Assembly: GCA_001771815.1 (NCBI GenBank)
Contig: MEPU01000002.1
Coordinates: 62,001 to 126,000 of the forward strand
DNA: 64,000 bases
DNA from: Bdellovibrionales bacterium RIFCSPHIGHO2_01_FULL_40_29
GTDB taxonomy: Bacteria; Bdellovibrionota; Bdellovibrionia; Bdellovibrionales; Bdellovibrionaceae
Direction of reading: 5' to 3'
The position numbers were made by a program, and so were the translations under genes. The stretch's first letter is position 1, and the number at the start of each line of letters is the position of its first letter. The notes under the pieces are model-generated. The model saw only the letters and a list, made by a program, of their open reading frames with translations, searched no databases and was not told where the DNA came from. This document shows positions 1 through 8,986 of the stretch, piece after piece.

Positions 1-1484
1 AAGGCCACTGGAGCCGCAGGGAATTTACCCGATTTTGAATACGACAGAACTTGGTAATCTGCTGATCGTGTGAGTTTTTTACTGACTCGTCCGCCAAGTT
101 CTAATGTATTTTTATCGGTTGCTTCCACTGCTGATATAAATTCAAAAGTGTGAATAAAGTCTTTTCCAATAGCCGGCTTCAATCCCCAATCTTTGAATAA
201 CTGAGCTATGGTATTTGTATAAATAATCTCTTTGGCAGATCCTGTCGCTCGCCCCTCCATCGATTCATCAGCCAGATATTTAACGATGGCTTTGATATCA
301 TCTTGATTGATCGATTCACTTAACTTTAATGGATTTTGAGTCTCTTTCATTTTTAGAGCGGGCGGTAAATTCAAAGCCTTTCGAGCTTCATTATCATTCC
401 AATCAGCTAAATAAATTTGGCTTTCACCTTTTTCATTTCGATGGGACCATGTTAACTTTTGACCATCTGGTGAAAAACTGGCTAATCCATCAAAACCATC
501 CGAGAATGTAATTCGAACAGGTTTTTGCTTTCCTTCAGTATCAACAATAAAAAGCTCAAAATTAGCATAACCTAAAATAGATGACCCAAAAATAATATAA
601 TCACCTGATGGATGAAAATACGGAGCCCATGACATGGATCCCAATTGAGTGATCTGCTTTTGATTACTTCCATCCACATTCATCGTGTAGATTTCAGCCT
701 TTGAGCCATCAGCACTAAATCGACGCCATGTGATCTTTTTACCATCGGCACTGAAAAAAGGTCCACCGTCATACCCAGAAGACGTTGTCAAACGCTTCAC
801 TTGAGAACCGTCGGCCTTCATTATATAAATATCCATTGCATAAGAGGGATCACGATCAAAGATTTTTTTCTCTTCATCACTTAATTTTTCAGTATATGCG
901 GAACGATTGGAAGCAAAGGCAATCCACTGACCATCTGGAGAATACGAACCTTCGGCGTCATACCCTTTGGCGCGTGTTAACTGTTTGACCTTCTGACCAT
1001 GAAGATCAGATTCAAAAATATCAAACTCTTCATCAAAACTCCAAGAGTAGCGTCCCTTGACAGGTTTTGCGCGCTCTTCATACTCAGCTTTAACTTTATC
1101 TTTTATCTTAGGATCAAGATGTGTCGATGACCACATGACTTTTTTTCCAGCGGGATGAATCCAACCACAGGTGGTTTTACCTTGCCCTGTTGAAACACGT
1201 TGAGTTTGGCCATTCTGTAAATCAACAATATACATCTGATAAAATGGATTTCCGAGTTCTCGCTCGGATTGAAAGATCATTTTTTGACCATCTTGACTGA
1301 AGTACCCTTCACCAGATCTGGGACCAACAAAGGTGATCTGTTTTGAATTCGTATAAAATGTATTCTGAGTGCTGACAATAGATGTTGGTATCAGATTTTT
1401 TTCAACTTGAGCTGTTGATTTTAAAGAAGACAAGATGACCACAAAAGAAATGCAGGCTATGACTAAAGAGTAGATTTTTTTCAT
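1..1484 (-). CDS. TolB-like beta-propeller / M28-type peptidase, 3' part missing
   Basis: Reading left from ATG 1482-1484, the frame stays open for 494 codons and runs off the window, so the C-terminus is missing. I translated it by hand. Residues 1-25 form a signal peptide. Residues about 50-400 contain repeated blades of the type SPDGQWIAFASNR, FSADGKKITW and FSPDGQKLTWS, typical of PD40/TolB-like propellers. From about residue 405 the text (YLADESMEGRATGSAKE) resembles the N-terminal segment of M28 aminopeptidases that precedes a PA-domain insert. The zinc ligands would lie outside the window, so peptidase activity is inferred. It is divergent from the methyltransferase gene and their 5' ends almost touch. 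Likely periplasmic. Confidence 0.75.
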   Translation of the reverse strand, partial: MKKIYSLVIACISFVVILSSLKSTAQVEKNLIPTSIVSTQNTFYTNSKQITFVGPRSGEGYFSQDGQKMIFQSERELGNPFYQMYIVDLQNGQTQRVSTGQGKTTCGWIHPAGKKVMWSSTHLDPKIKDKVKAEYEERAKPVKGRYSWSFDEEFDIFESDLHGQKVKQLTRAKGYDAEGSYSPDGQWIAFASNRSAYTEKLSDEEKKIFDRDPSYAMDIYIMKADGSQVKRLTTSSGYDGGPFFSADGKKITWRRFSADGSKAEIYTMNVDGSNQKQITQLGSMSWAPYFHPSGDYIIFGSSILGYANFELFIVDTEGKQKPVRITFSDGFDGLASFSPDGQKLTWSHRNEKGESQIYLADWNDNEARKALNLPPALKMKETQNPLKLSESINQDDIKAIVKYLADESMEGRATGSAKEIIYTNTIAQLFKDWGLKPAIGKDFIHTFEFISAVEATDKNTLELGGRVSKKLTRSADYQVLSYSKSGKFPAAPVA

Positions 1485-1512
1485 GCCGGTATCAGAACAA
1501 ACGAGGATATTG

Positions 1513-2604
1513 ATGTCAATTGAAAGCTGCCGCTATTTATCTGTTTGCCAGGGGTGCCATTTTGAAAAAATGGCCTACTCAGAGCAGCTTGAAATTAAAA
1601 AAAATCACCTCGCTGAGCTATTCCAAAATCATCAACTCCAACCACCCCCTATTGCCATCAGAAGCCTTGGAGAAAACTATTTAAGACAGCGCTTTGACTT
1701 CACTATCCACAATGGACGAATGGGGCTCTATAGTGCCGACAGAGAGATTATCGATATTGAATCCTGCCAGCAAGTGGCTTCAGAGCTGCAAAAAGCTTTT
1801 AGTGATTTTAGATCCATTCCATTTCCTATCAAAAAAGGCTCCGTTCGCTTGCGTGTTGGTCCCAGTGGATTACGAGGCGTCTGGTTGGATTTTGCAAATA
1901 CGGATATTAAAAACTTACTTGATGAAAAAAACACCTTAGAACGTCTTTGGAAGCTCGGCTTCCATATCGAAATTGGACAAAAAGGGAAAGTTCCCATTCC
2001 AGGAACAGAAAGCTATAAACTCTCAGCCCCACAACCCCACGTATGGTTTAAAACCCAAGACATCCCGTTGAAAAGTTTAATTTTAAATTTTACTCAACCC
2101 TCTTGGAACACAGCCGATGCATTAACTGAAATTATTTTAAAGTGGGTGAGCACTCTAGGAACTCAGCTGACTGTTGCTGAATTCGGTAGCGGCATTGGAC
2201 AATTCACCCTGCCATTATTAGCAAGTGGCCACAATGTCGATTCGTTTGAATCACATATTTTAGCCACCGAGTTATTACGTCTCAATGCCACAGACTCTCA
2301 GTTGGATAAAAACTTGACGATTTATTGCGATGACTATCATAAAAAACCCCTGCCTTCTGATTTATTTTATGATGTGGCTGTCGTGAATCCACCACGTTCA
2401 GGCTTGCTTCAGTTTAGCGATCAACTGATCCGTGTTAAAACAAAAAATGTTATTTATATTTCGTGCTTTCCAGAAAGCCTTATTGAAGATCTTGAAAAAT
2501 TATTGGCCAGTGGTTATCAAATAAAAGAAATCCAGATTGTGGATCAATTCCCTCAAACCAAACACTATGAAACATGTGTCCTACTCGAGCGAATAGATTT
2601 TTAG
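1513..2604 (+). CDS. RumA/RlmC-RlmD family rRNA (uracil-C5) methyltransferase
   Basis: This SAM-dependent enzyme probably makes 5-methyluridine in 23S rRNA. The N-terminus has the cysteine pattern C6-x5-C12-x2-C15 expected for the [4Fe-4S] cluster, with a further cysteine near residue 87. The SAM-binding motif is EFGSGIGQF. The family motif VNPPRSGL is followed by the catalytic cysteine in YISCFPESL and the usual C-terminal QFPQTKHYETCVLLER. At 363 residues it lacks the N-terminal TRAM domain of RlmD and is closer to RlmC in length. I chose ATG 1513 over ATG 1483 because GAGG lies just upstream and the cysteine cluster begins at once. The family is clear; the exact target uridine is not. Confidence 0.85.
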   Translation: MSIESCRYLSVCQGCHFEKMAYSEQLEIKKNHLAELFQNHQLQPPPIAIRSLGENYLRQRFDFTIHNGRMGLYSADREIIDIESCQQVASELQKAFSDFRSIPFPIKKGSVRLRVGPSGLRGVWLDFANTDIKNLLDEKNTLERLWKLGFHIEIGQKGKVPIPGTESYKLSAPQPHVWFKTQDIPLKSLILNFTQPSWNTADALTEIILKWVSTLGTQLTVAEFGSGIGQFTLPLLASGHNVDSFESHILATELLRLNATDSQLDKNLTIYCDDYHKKPLPSDLFYDVAVVNPPRSGLLQFSDQLIRVKTKNVIYISCFPESLIEDLEKLLASGYQIKEIQIVDQFPQTKHYETCVLLERIDF

Positions 2605-3180
2605 CCCTGAAATCTCACCTGCTAAATCACGCGAAAGAATCAGCGATATCAATGGCAACACCAGAACACCCGTCATCAAAATAAGCGTCGTTCGAACAAT
2701 AACTTTAAAAACATAACTGAATTGAAAGCGCTGAAGTGGTTCACCCAAACGCAAGTCACAGGTCCATTCACCAACAGAAGCGCCAATAAAGGCTCGCATA
2801 AAAATCAAATAAGTCCATAAACTCAAAACAAATAAAATTCCCATTGAAAAAATAAAACTTTGATCTTTGAAAAACAGACTCAGCATCGATTGCGGAGAGG
2901 CCTTCATCATAAACGATGAGAGAACTAGAAAAAAACAAGACATGGATACCAAAATCAACCCGTCAATACCGGCCGAAAACCAAGTCCACAATGCCAGTTT
3001 TAAACCTGATCTTTTCTTGGATCCATTGTGAAAACTTGTCCCTTCCATGATATCAGATTCTAAAAAATCAAGTCTCTGGAATAGATTCTCCCGCACCACA
3101 GGACGCGGAGCCTTTGTTGGCTCACGCTCCGGATGTGGTAAAGGAATTTCAGAAGACTGTGGCGGTTGAAATGAATCCAT
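2581..3180 (-). CDS. RDD family membrane protein
   Basis: A 199-residue protein with a proline-rich cytoplasmic N-terminus (about 60 residues) followed by three or four hydrophobic segments. The stretch RAFIGASVGEWTCDLRLGEP matches the conserved region of RDD-domain proteins, normally G-x-T-x-G-K-x2-x2-L. RDD proteins are poorly characterised; some are thought to transport compatible solutes or ions. The gene starts 3 nt after the stop of the upstream cysteine-rich protein gene, so it is very probably the last gene of that operon. Its 3' end overlaps the convergent methyltransferase gene by 24 nt. Function is not assignable beyond the family. Confidence 0.7.
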   Translation of the reverse strand: MDSFQPPQSSEIPLPHPEREPTKAPRPVVRENLFQRLDFLESDIMEGTSFHNGSKKRSGLKLALWTWFSAGIDGLILVSMSCFFLVLSSFMMKASPQSMLSLFFKDQSFIFSMGILFVLSLWTYLIFMRAFIGASVGEWTCDLRLGEPLQRFQFSYVFKVIVRTTLILMTGVLVLPLISLILSRDLAGEISGLKIYSLE

Positions 3181-3183
3181 GGA

Positions 3184-5355
3184 TTACCTTTGTATTCCTG
3201 TTTTTGTATCTACCGTCGGAGCCTGCTCTGGACAATTAATTGGATTAGTCACCTTTGAACCATCCCAACATGTGAATTGCTGTGCCGGACATTTTGAAAG
3301 ATCATCGACTTTGGTCACGTTATCCCAACATGTGTACAAGCTACCCGTTGTTGTTGAGCTCGTTCCACATGTGCAAGCGGCAACATTGGTAATTGTTTGC
3401 CCTGGTGGACAACTTGCACAACCACAAATCCCAGTAGACAGCATAGATTGCGGTGATACACAGGTTTGACCACAAGGTGGAGTCGTCCCATTCGGACATT
3501 TATCGCCTGCCGCGTTCAATTTTGGCATTTTAGGAGAGAATAACTTGTACATGGCCCAGATGGCGACACCAGCAAAAGCAAATGGTGCTACGACCTTAAT
3601 GCCTTTCCACAGTTTTTCCCAAAAACTTGGTTCTTTTTTCTCTGGCATTTTTCTGCCATCAGAACATTGAGTATAGGCTGCACCTTCTACTCCAGTGATC
3701 AATTTACCTGGTTTTCCATTATCACAAAGCTCTGCCCCATCTGATGGTGCCTTTGTTGGAGGCTCTGCTGCAGGAGGTTCTGTCGCAACTGGTGGCTCTG
3801 GTGCTGGAGGTGCTTTACATTGATCACCTGGGCTAACACTGACTCCCGTGGCAGGTGCTGGACAAGCGCACTTCAATGTTGATCTATCAATTGTTGCCCC
3901 AGCTGGACATTTGTTTTGAAAAAACTCGGCCACGAATAAAAATCGCCGTTGCAATTGATCGCAGGCTTGCCAAAAATTCGTCTCGTGAGAATTGCGGCGA
4001 TCTGAGCTGGCTTTACAGCTTGCTGTCGCATGCGCAATGTCAGAATCAAATTGATTTTTGATTTTGATGACTTCATCCAGCGTAGCATCATCAATGATTC
4101 CATTCGTATAAAGACTTTTTCCGCTGAATTTTAGCATTCCTTCTAGGAAACTCTCGGTCTGTGCAAAACTAGGTTCTTGCATTTTTTTGGTATCAGCTTC
4201 CAAATTCACATCAAGCATATTCTCAGGAGCATAACGACCTGATTTTTTATTAGGATCTTTTAAAAACTGAACCTCATTGCCTAAGTGATTATTTCCAGTT
4301 CCGTTAATCGTCTCACAAGGCCCATTAAAGTGAGTTGCAACTTGAAAACTGGCGCTGCGTCCGGGTGTTATACAAATGGGCTCTCCCCTCGGAGTACCAA
4401 AGACAATGGGATTACATGCTAATTTGCTCTCACCGCAGAAGGTATTGGCACGCTTTACGATATCAATCTCTCGATATTCCGCTTTGATATTTTTATGATC
4501 ACAAACAGTGGAACTGTACGAGGTCACATAACCTGCAACTAAACAGTCATTTGATGAAACATCTTCTGCGGCAGCAAAAACTTTAGTGCCTCTTGCTCTT
4601 GTATCAACTCTTCGATCTGTTGCGGATTTCTCAGTCGGTTTCGCATCCACATTGGGAATTAAAAATTTTAAAATCCCTTCAAGCGCTGATGTTTTCTTTG
4701 GCTTTACTTTTTCTTTTTGAATTTCGGTTAATACTTTCTTCGCATCACTCCATAACAATCGCATATGAATCATGTACTGAGCACGCTCTTGCGGAGTCAT
4801 GGCTTTCCAGAGGGCTTTGGTTATTTTTGGATAAGAGTTAAACACTTTCGAGGCCGCTACTGGTGGTTTAACTTCAGTTTGTTTACGCAGAACTTGGTCG
4901 CCGGCTATAATACGATCAAACATATCATTAAAATTAATCAGATCAATTTCAGTCAAGTTGGTATTTTGAAACTTAACATATTTATCTTTGTCTCCAAACC
5001 ATTGAACATTTAAAAGTTGACCATTTTGAGTGATACGCACATTGGGAATTTCAATTCCATCTGTCCCTTTTACTGAGGTCACTTCAAACTTTGGCATCAA
5101 GACATTCTTATACCTAGTCATCACGGGTTCGATTTGTGATCGAATCCGCTGCGGATAAAGATGCTTTGTGTTTTGATAAAACTCACCCACGGTGATTTGC
5201 TTATGTAATCCCATCTGAACTAAAGCATTGACCACTTGCTGTTTTGATATTTTTTCAGCTTCGCGGCCCATCGCAACGGGGGACATAACCAAAGTAAATA
5301 GCGACAGACACGCCGCTATCCAATTCATTTTAAGTTTTAAATTCCACAATCCCAT
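3184..5355 (-). CDS. Cysteine-rich exported protein, tandem paralogue B
   Basis: About 723 residues, not a family I can name. A signal peptide (MNWIAACLSLFTLVMSPVAMG) is followed by an N-terminal domain shared with the upstream gene (SKQQ, GEFY, SVKGTDGIEIPNV, WFGDKDKY). A cysteine core at about residues 271-326 starts CLVAGYV and ends CNPIVFGTPRGEPICI. It is followed by a helical domain with ACDQLQRRFLF, a Pro/Ala-rich linker, one membrane segment (about 588-606) and a cysteine-rich tail of about 115 residues. ATG 5379 overlaps the upstream TAA (TAATG), but I prefer ATG 5355 because GAGG sits 5 nt before it. The paralogy implies an old tandem duplication. An envelope or surface role is inferred. 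Confidence 0.8.
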   Translation of the reverse strand: MGLWNLKLKMNWIAACLSLFTLVMSPVAMGREAEKISKQQVVNALVQMGLHKQITVGEFYQNTKHLYPQRIRSQIEPVMTRYKNVLMPKFEVTSVKGTDGIEIPNVRITQNGQLLNVQWFGDKDKYVKFQNTNLTEIDLINFNDMFDRIIAGDQVLRKQTEVKPPVAASKVFNSYPKITKALWKAMTPQERAQYMIHMRLLWSDAKKVLTEIQKEKVKPKKTSALEGILKFLIPNVDAKPTEKSATDRRVDTRARGTKVFAAAEDVSSNDCLVAGYVTSYSSTVCDHKNIKAEYREIDIVKRANTFCGESKLACNPIVFGTPRGEPICITPGRSASFQVATHFNGPCETINGTGNNHLGNEVQFLKDPNKKSGRYAPENMLDVNLEADTKKMQEPSFAQTESFLEGMLKFSGKSLYTNGIIDDATLDEVIKIKNQFDSDIAHATASCKASSDRRNSHETNFWQACDQLQRRFLFVAEFFQNKCPAGATIDRSTLKCACPAPATGVSVSPGDQCKAPPAPEPPVATEPPAAEPPTKAPSDGAELCDNGKPGKLITGVEGAAYTQCSDGRKMPEKKEPSFWEKLWKGIKVVAPFAFAGVAIWAMYKLFSPKMPKLNAAGDKCPNGTTPPCGQTCVSPQSMLSTGICGCASCPPGQTITNVAACTCGTSSTTTGSLYTCWDNVTKVDDLSKCPAQQFTCWDGSKVTNPINCPEQAPTVDTKTGIQR

Positions 5356-5378
5356 AAATACCTCATTCAATAACTTCA

Positions 5379-7808
5379 TTATTGGTTCACTTCTGTTGGA
5401 GCACCACCACTGCAATTTCCGGACGGACAATTGTCTCCACTGCCGCCTTCACTTGGTGCTGGGCAGCCAGCAAGAGGCTCGTAAGATCCATTAGTGCATT
5501 TCGGACACTGTGATAAATTGTTGTTAGGTGCTGCATTTCCATTTGGACAAATCACAGGCTGAACAACATTCGTGCATTGGCAAGTCGATTGATTGTAAAT
5601 TTGTTGTCCTGGAGTACACGAATTTGAAACCGGACACGCACAGGCTGGATATTTTCCAACTTTAGGTGGTCGGCAACGCTTTACAGGAGGTTTAGGACTG
5701 CACGTGCATGACACTGGATTCAAAGTTGATCCTGATTTGCAACTGATTTTACAAATCGGTGGGCTCGGAGGTACCACGACTGGAGGCTGTTTTGGTTTTT
5801 TGTTTTTATGAAAAAGAGCCACCAGTGCTAAAATTCCTAAACCCCCGAGAAGCCATTTCCATAAATCACTTTTCTCACAAAGACGTTCGACATCTTCAGG
5901 TTTCGTTGACTGGGGAAGCATTTTTCCTTCACCCTTAACACACTGACATTGAACGCCATCGCCATCTTGAATTATATTTGTTCCCGATGGACATGATTTA
6001 TCAATGACTGGTGCTGGAGATTCTTTTTCAACAGCCACCGCTGGTGGTACAACTGCAGCGTTCGATTTACACTGTCCGCCAAAATCTGCCGTCGATCCAT
6101 CGGCATTACATTTACAAAGGCCTTTGCCTTTAGGATCAGTCAATTGCCGTTTATTCAATTCTGTTTTTGTCAGGCTCTTACCCTCAGTATCCGTCGCAAT
6201 CACACCCGATTGCACCATAGATTCATCTTTAGCATAAGCTCCAATATATGTGGAATCGCTTGGACATGCTTTTGAGCGAATTTCAGAAATAAATTTTTCT
6301 GTAAATAACCAACGTCGATGAAGTTGATCACAGGCTGGTTTTTGCTTTGTATCCACATGCAATTTTTCAATATTTTCACGACATGCAGCAATTGCGCGAT
6401 TAGTTTCTTGTTCATAGACACTTTGAATCTGAACAAGTTCTTTATCTAAATCTTCGTCCCAAACGCCTTTTGTAAAAATATCAAATAGTTTTTTATTACG
6501 TCCGTTATCACTTTGTTTGAGCATGCCTTCAATAAAATCTTTGGTGTACTGAAACTCAGACAATTTCTGATCGTCTTCAATTATTTTCTGCCGGGCTGAA
6601 TCCGGCATGACGTTTTCATAATTTTTAGAATTGAACTCCATCACCATTTTTGCAGATGATAATGGACTAGCTAGATCGCAGAGGCCATTTCGTGTGGTGG
6701 CATCCTGGAACTCGGTTTTAATTTGATCAATACAAAGGGGTTCTCCTTTGGGAAAACTGTATTGCATCGGATTACAGGCCCGCGCAGTGCTTCCATGGGT
6801 TTTAATACAGGTATTATTGGCTTCGCGCACGTAGCTTGGAGCATTGGTTCCTTCATATAATCCAAGAGCCGTATCCAATGAACAAACCTTTCGCCCCGAA
6901 CCGTGAACATTGCTACCAACACCCTCTGCACCAACATAGCCCGCAACAATACAGGCTTTGGCAGATTCTGGAATATTAACCGTTTTTCCACTTCGAGTTG
7001 TCACCGTTGTGTTTTTTGACTTGATGGCTGTTCGTTCTAATTTTTTTGCATTGACGACTGGCTTCTGCGCGTAAGCTTCAGCACCCATTAAAAGCTCTAA
7101 AAAAGTCTTTGCTGCTTTTTGAGGTTCTAGATGTTTAGTCACTTCAAGCGCCGACATGTACATCAACCGCATTTTAACGATGTAACTGGCCCGCTGCTGA
7201 AGTGTCATCGATTTCCATAAATAAGGCGTCACCCGCGGAAAACCCTCAAAACGTCCCAAATCCGCTGTCATTTTTTTCTGATTCGGAGTCATATTTTTAG
7301 AAGTCGGTTTTCCGTTGGCTTGACTTTGTAACGAATCAAATTCTTTCTTCAAACGAATATCATTGGCTGTGACTCGCGCAAACAAATCGCTGGGTCGTTC
7401 AAGATCAGCCATTGATAAAACAGCATTATTTAGTTTAGCCCATTTGTCCTTTTCGCCGTAAAACTGAATCGTTTGAATTTTTCCATTCTGGGATAACTGC
7501 AACATGGGAACTTCAGTCCCATTTGTTGTCTTTGATGAAGACACTGTCATCTGCGGCATTTCTAAGTTCTTATTTTGCTGAACAAAGGCTTCAATTTCTT
7601 TGTACATATAACCTGGATAATAGGCCTTGGACTTGTTCCAAAACTCTCCGAGAGTTGTCTTTTTATTCAAACCAAATTCATTAATATACTGCTGTAGTTG
7701 TTGTTTTGATAAGTTCTCAGCCTCGTAACCGAAGGCTACCGGCGAAATTGTCATCGTCAACCAGGACAGATGGACAGTCATCCATTTTATGAGCTTCAAT
7801 ACTCTCAT
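5379..7808 (-). CDS. Cysteine-rich exported protein, tandem paralogue A
   Basis: About 809 residues, same architecture as the downstream paralogue: signal peptide ending near AFG-YEAE; N-terminal domain (SKQQLQQY, GEFWNKSKAYYPG, FYGEKDKW); a helical stretch LWKSMTLQQRASYIVKMRL; cysteine core at about 286-360 from CIVAGYV to CNPMQYSFPKGEPLCI; ACDQLHRRWLF; membrane segment at about 648-666 (WLLGGLGILALVALF); and a 140-residue tail with many Cys, Pro, Asn and Gly. ATG 7808 is chosen because AGGGG lies 6 nt upstream. It is first in an apparent three-gene operon with the paralogue and the RDD protein. Even-numbered cysteines suggest disulfides if the tail is outside the cytoplasm. Function unknown. 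Confidence 0.8.
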   Translation of the reverse strand: MRVLKLIKWMTVHLSWLTMTISPVAFGYEAENLSKQQLQQYINEFGLNKKTTLGEFWNKSKAYYPGYMYKEIEAFVQQNKNLEMPQMTVSSSKTTNGTEVPMLQLSQNGKIQTIQFYGEKDKWAKLNNAVLSMADLERPSDLFARVTANDIRLKKEFDSLQSQANGKPTSKNMTPNQKKMTADLGRFEGFPRVTPYLWKSMTLQQRASYIVKMRLMYMSALEVTKHLEPQKAAKTFLELLMGAEAYAQKPVVNAKKLERTAIKSKNTTVTTRSGKTVNIPESAKACIVAGYVGAEGVGSNVHGSGRKVCSLDTALGLYEGTNAPSYVREANNTCIKTHGSTARACNPMQYSFPKGEPLCIDQIKTEFQDATTRNGLCDLASPLSSAKMVMEFNSKNYENVMPDSARQKIIEDDQKLSEFQYTKDFIEGMLKQSDNGRNKKLFDIFTKGVWDEDLDKELVQIQSVYEQETNRAIAACRENIEKLHVDTKQKPACDQLHRRWLFTEKFISEIRSKACPSDSTYIGAYAKDESMVQSGVIATDTEGKSLTKTELNKRQLTDPKGKGLCKCNADGSTADFGGQCKSNAAVVPPAVAVEKESPAPVIDKSCPSGTNIIQDGDGVQCQCVKGEGKMLPQSTKPEDVERLCEKSDLWKWLLGGLGILALVALFHKNKKPKQPPVVVPPSPPICKISCKSGSTLNPVSCTCSPKPPVKRCRPPKVGKYPACACPVSNSCTPGQQIYNQSTCQCTNVVQPVICPNGNAAPNNNLSQCPKCTNGSYEPLAGCPAPSEGGSGDNCPSGNCSGGAPTEVNQ

Positions 7809-7938
7809 CAGAACCCCTTTTGCTTCGGGCATTTCACTTCATTTATCTCAAAACACATCACTTTTAAATATCGGCGTATCATATTAAGAGCTTAAGTGAA
7901 TTACCCTAAATCATTATGTAACGTTTAAATTTGAGACA

Positions 7939-8652
7939 TTATTCCGACTGACCCCGGCTTTTGAGCCAACGACCAAGATCTTGTCTAAATTGTCCATCCA
8001 ATTCTTCGAACTCGACCCGAGCCCCAGAATCCAGATTTTCAACAACTTTTGCTTTAACCTCGATAGGTGAAATTTCAGGAAACTTAAGAACAACAATTTC
8101 ATTTTTTCGAAAACTTCCGGGCTGTTCAAATGAAATCCGAGAACCTGTTTTAGAAAGCGATTCGGTGATCGCTTTTTGTCCCGCACAAACAACAGATGTT
8201 CGAATATCGACTCGCCGAGTGTTGGTCAGCCAACTGGCTCTTCGATCCAAATAAGGGAATCTAAAATAAAATGAAATCACCAACACACTGACTGTGCAAA
8301 TAATGGCCAAGAGCGAAAATATTTTGAAAAAAACAGGATCTATGGAATTCGTATCCACATGATACAAGCGATAAGCATTGATACATAGAATAAGAATCAA
8401 AGTAAAAATGGCAACAGACCAAGATAGTTTATGCGGACGAAACAATAAAATTCCAGTCAGAAACAGAAGGCCCAACCAAATCCAATCCATGGCGGGAATG
8501 GTTTGCAAAAAAGGACCAAAAACGCCGGAGTCATACCAATTTTCAACACCGGAACCCGCAAAACTTATAAATACATTTCCTATCGGTGCGAGCAAAAAAA
8601 GAATTGCTAAAAAATAAACGCCGAAGGGTTTCTTTAAAACTGACATACTCAT
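7939..8652 (-). CDS. Membrane protein with C-terminal PilZ domain
   Basis: 237 residues. Four or more hydrophobic segments fill residues 1-130. The C-terminal third looks like PilZ: an arginine-bearing stretch (YLDRRASWLTNTRR), then SLSKTGSRISFE in the position of the D/N-x-S-x2-G motif, then beta-strand-like EVKAKVVENLDSGARVEFEEL. PilZ domains bind cyclic di-GMP, so this is probably a membrane effector of that messenger. The canonical RxxxR is imperfect, so binding is not certain. GGGGG lies 7 nt before the ATG. It lies upstream on the same strand as the cysteine-rich operon, 130 nt away, and could be cotranscribed with it. Confidence 0.65.
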   Translation of the reverse strand: MSMSVLKKPFGVYFLAILFLLAPIGNVFISFAGSGVENWYDSGVFGPFLQTIPAMDWIWLGLLFLTGILLFRPHKLSWSVAIFTLILILCINAYRLYHVDTNSIDPVFFKIFSLLAIICTVSVLVISFYFRFPYLDRRASWLTNTRRVDIRTSVVCAGQKAITESLSKTGSRISFEQPGSFRKNEIVVLKFPEISPIEVKAKVVENLDSGARVEFEELDGQFRQDLGRWLKSRGQSE

Positions 8653-8720
8653 GTTGTGCCCCCAATGCTATTATCTTAAGGGAGAACATGTTATTTAACC
8701 ACTGACCTATAGACAATGGT

Positions 8721-8837
8721 CTAGCTTGGCAAAGATGCCTGAATTTCGGGAGTTTGGACGGCAATAGCCTCTGTAATTCCAGACAAGAATCCAAGAGCTA
8801 GGCCAATCAGGATAAAAAGTAAGGTGCTGATCTTCAT
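8721..8837 (-). CDS. Possible small single-pass membrane or exported peptide
   Basis: A 38-residue frame (begins MKISTLLFILIGLALGFLSG, ends ASLPS) with a lysine near the start and one hydrophobic segment, like a signal sequence or a small membrane protein. It fills otherwise empty space between two divergent genes. There is no convincing ribosome binding site upstream of the ATG (ACCACCACT), which is the main argument against it. No family recognised. Confidence 0.35.
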   Translation of the reverse strand: MKISTLLFILIGLALGFLSGITEAIAVQTPEIQASLPS

Positions 8838-8925
8838 AGTGGTGGTTTTTATATCACAAATCACTGTAAGGCCTTGAATGAATTGCAAAATCCCGGCATT
8901 TTACGATCAAACTCATCAGCAATCC

Positions 8926-8953
8926 TTGAAAAAATTGCTGAACTGTCTAATTC
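8926..8953 (+). promoter_or_regulatory. Candidate sigma-70-type promoter for MscS-ttcA-aldehyde dehydrogenase
   Basis: TTGAAA (8926-8931), a 16-nt spacer and TAATTC (8948-8953) lie 33 nt before the GTG start of the MscS-like gene. The match is by eye only. Confidence 0.3.
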
Positions 8954-8986
8954 TTGTACCGTTAAATTTACGAAAGGCCTCCTTAA

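Larger units (their letters stand above)
8653..8986. other. Intergenic region between PilZ protein gene and MscS gene
   Basis: A 334-nt divergent interval. It contains a possible 38-codon minus-strand reading frame (8721-8837) with a hydrophobic N-terminus and a candidate plus-strand promoter for the MscS gene near 8926-8953. A short stem TAGAC/GTCTA lies at about 8709-8723. I see nothing else that can be supported. Confidence 0.5.

Noticed and set aside
6671-6991. A 106-codon minus-strand frame
   Set aside because: It is an alternative frame on the same strand inside the cysteine-rich paralogue A, whose reading frame is supported by similarity to two other genes.
3184-7808. The two cysteine-rich genes as one gene broken by a frameshift
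   Set aside because: Each has its own signal peptide, core, membrane segment and tail in the same order, so they are complete tandem paralogues.
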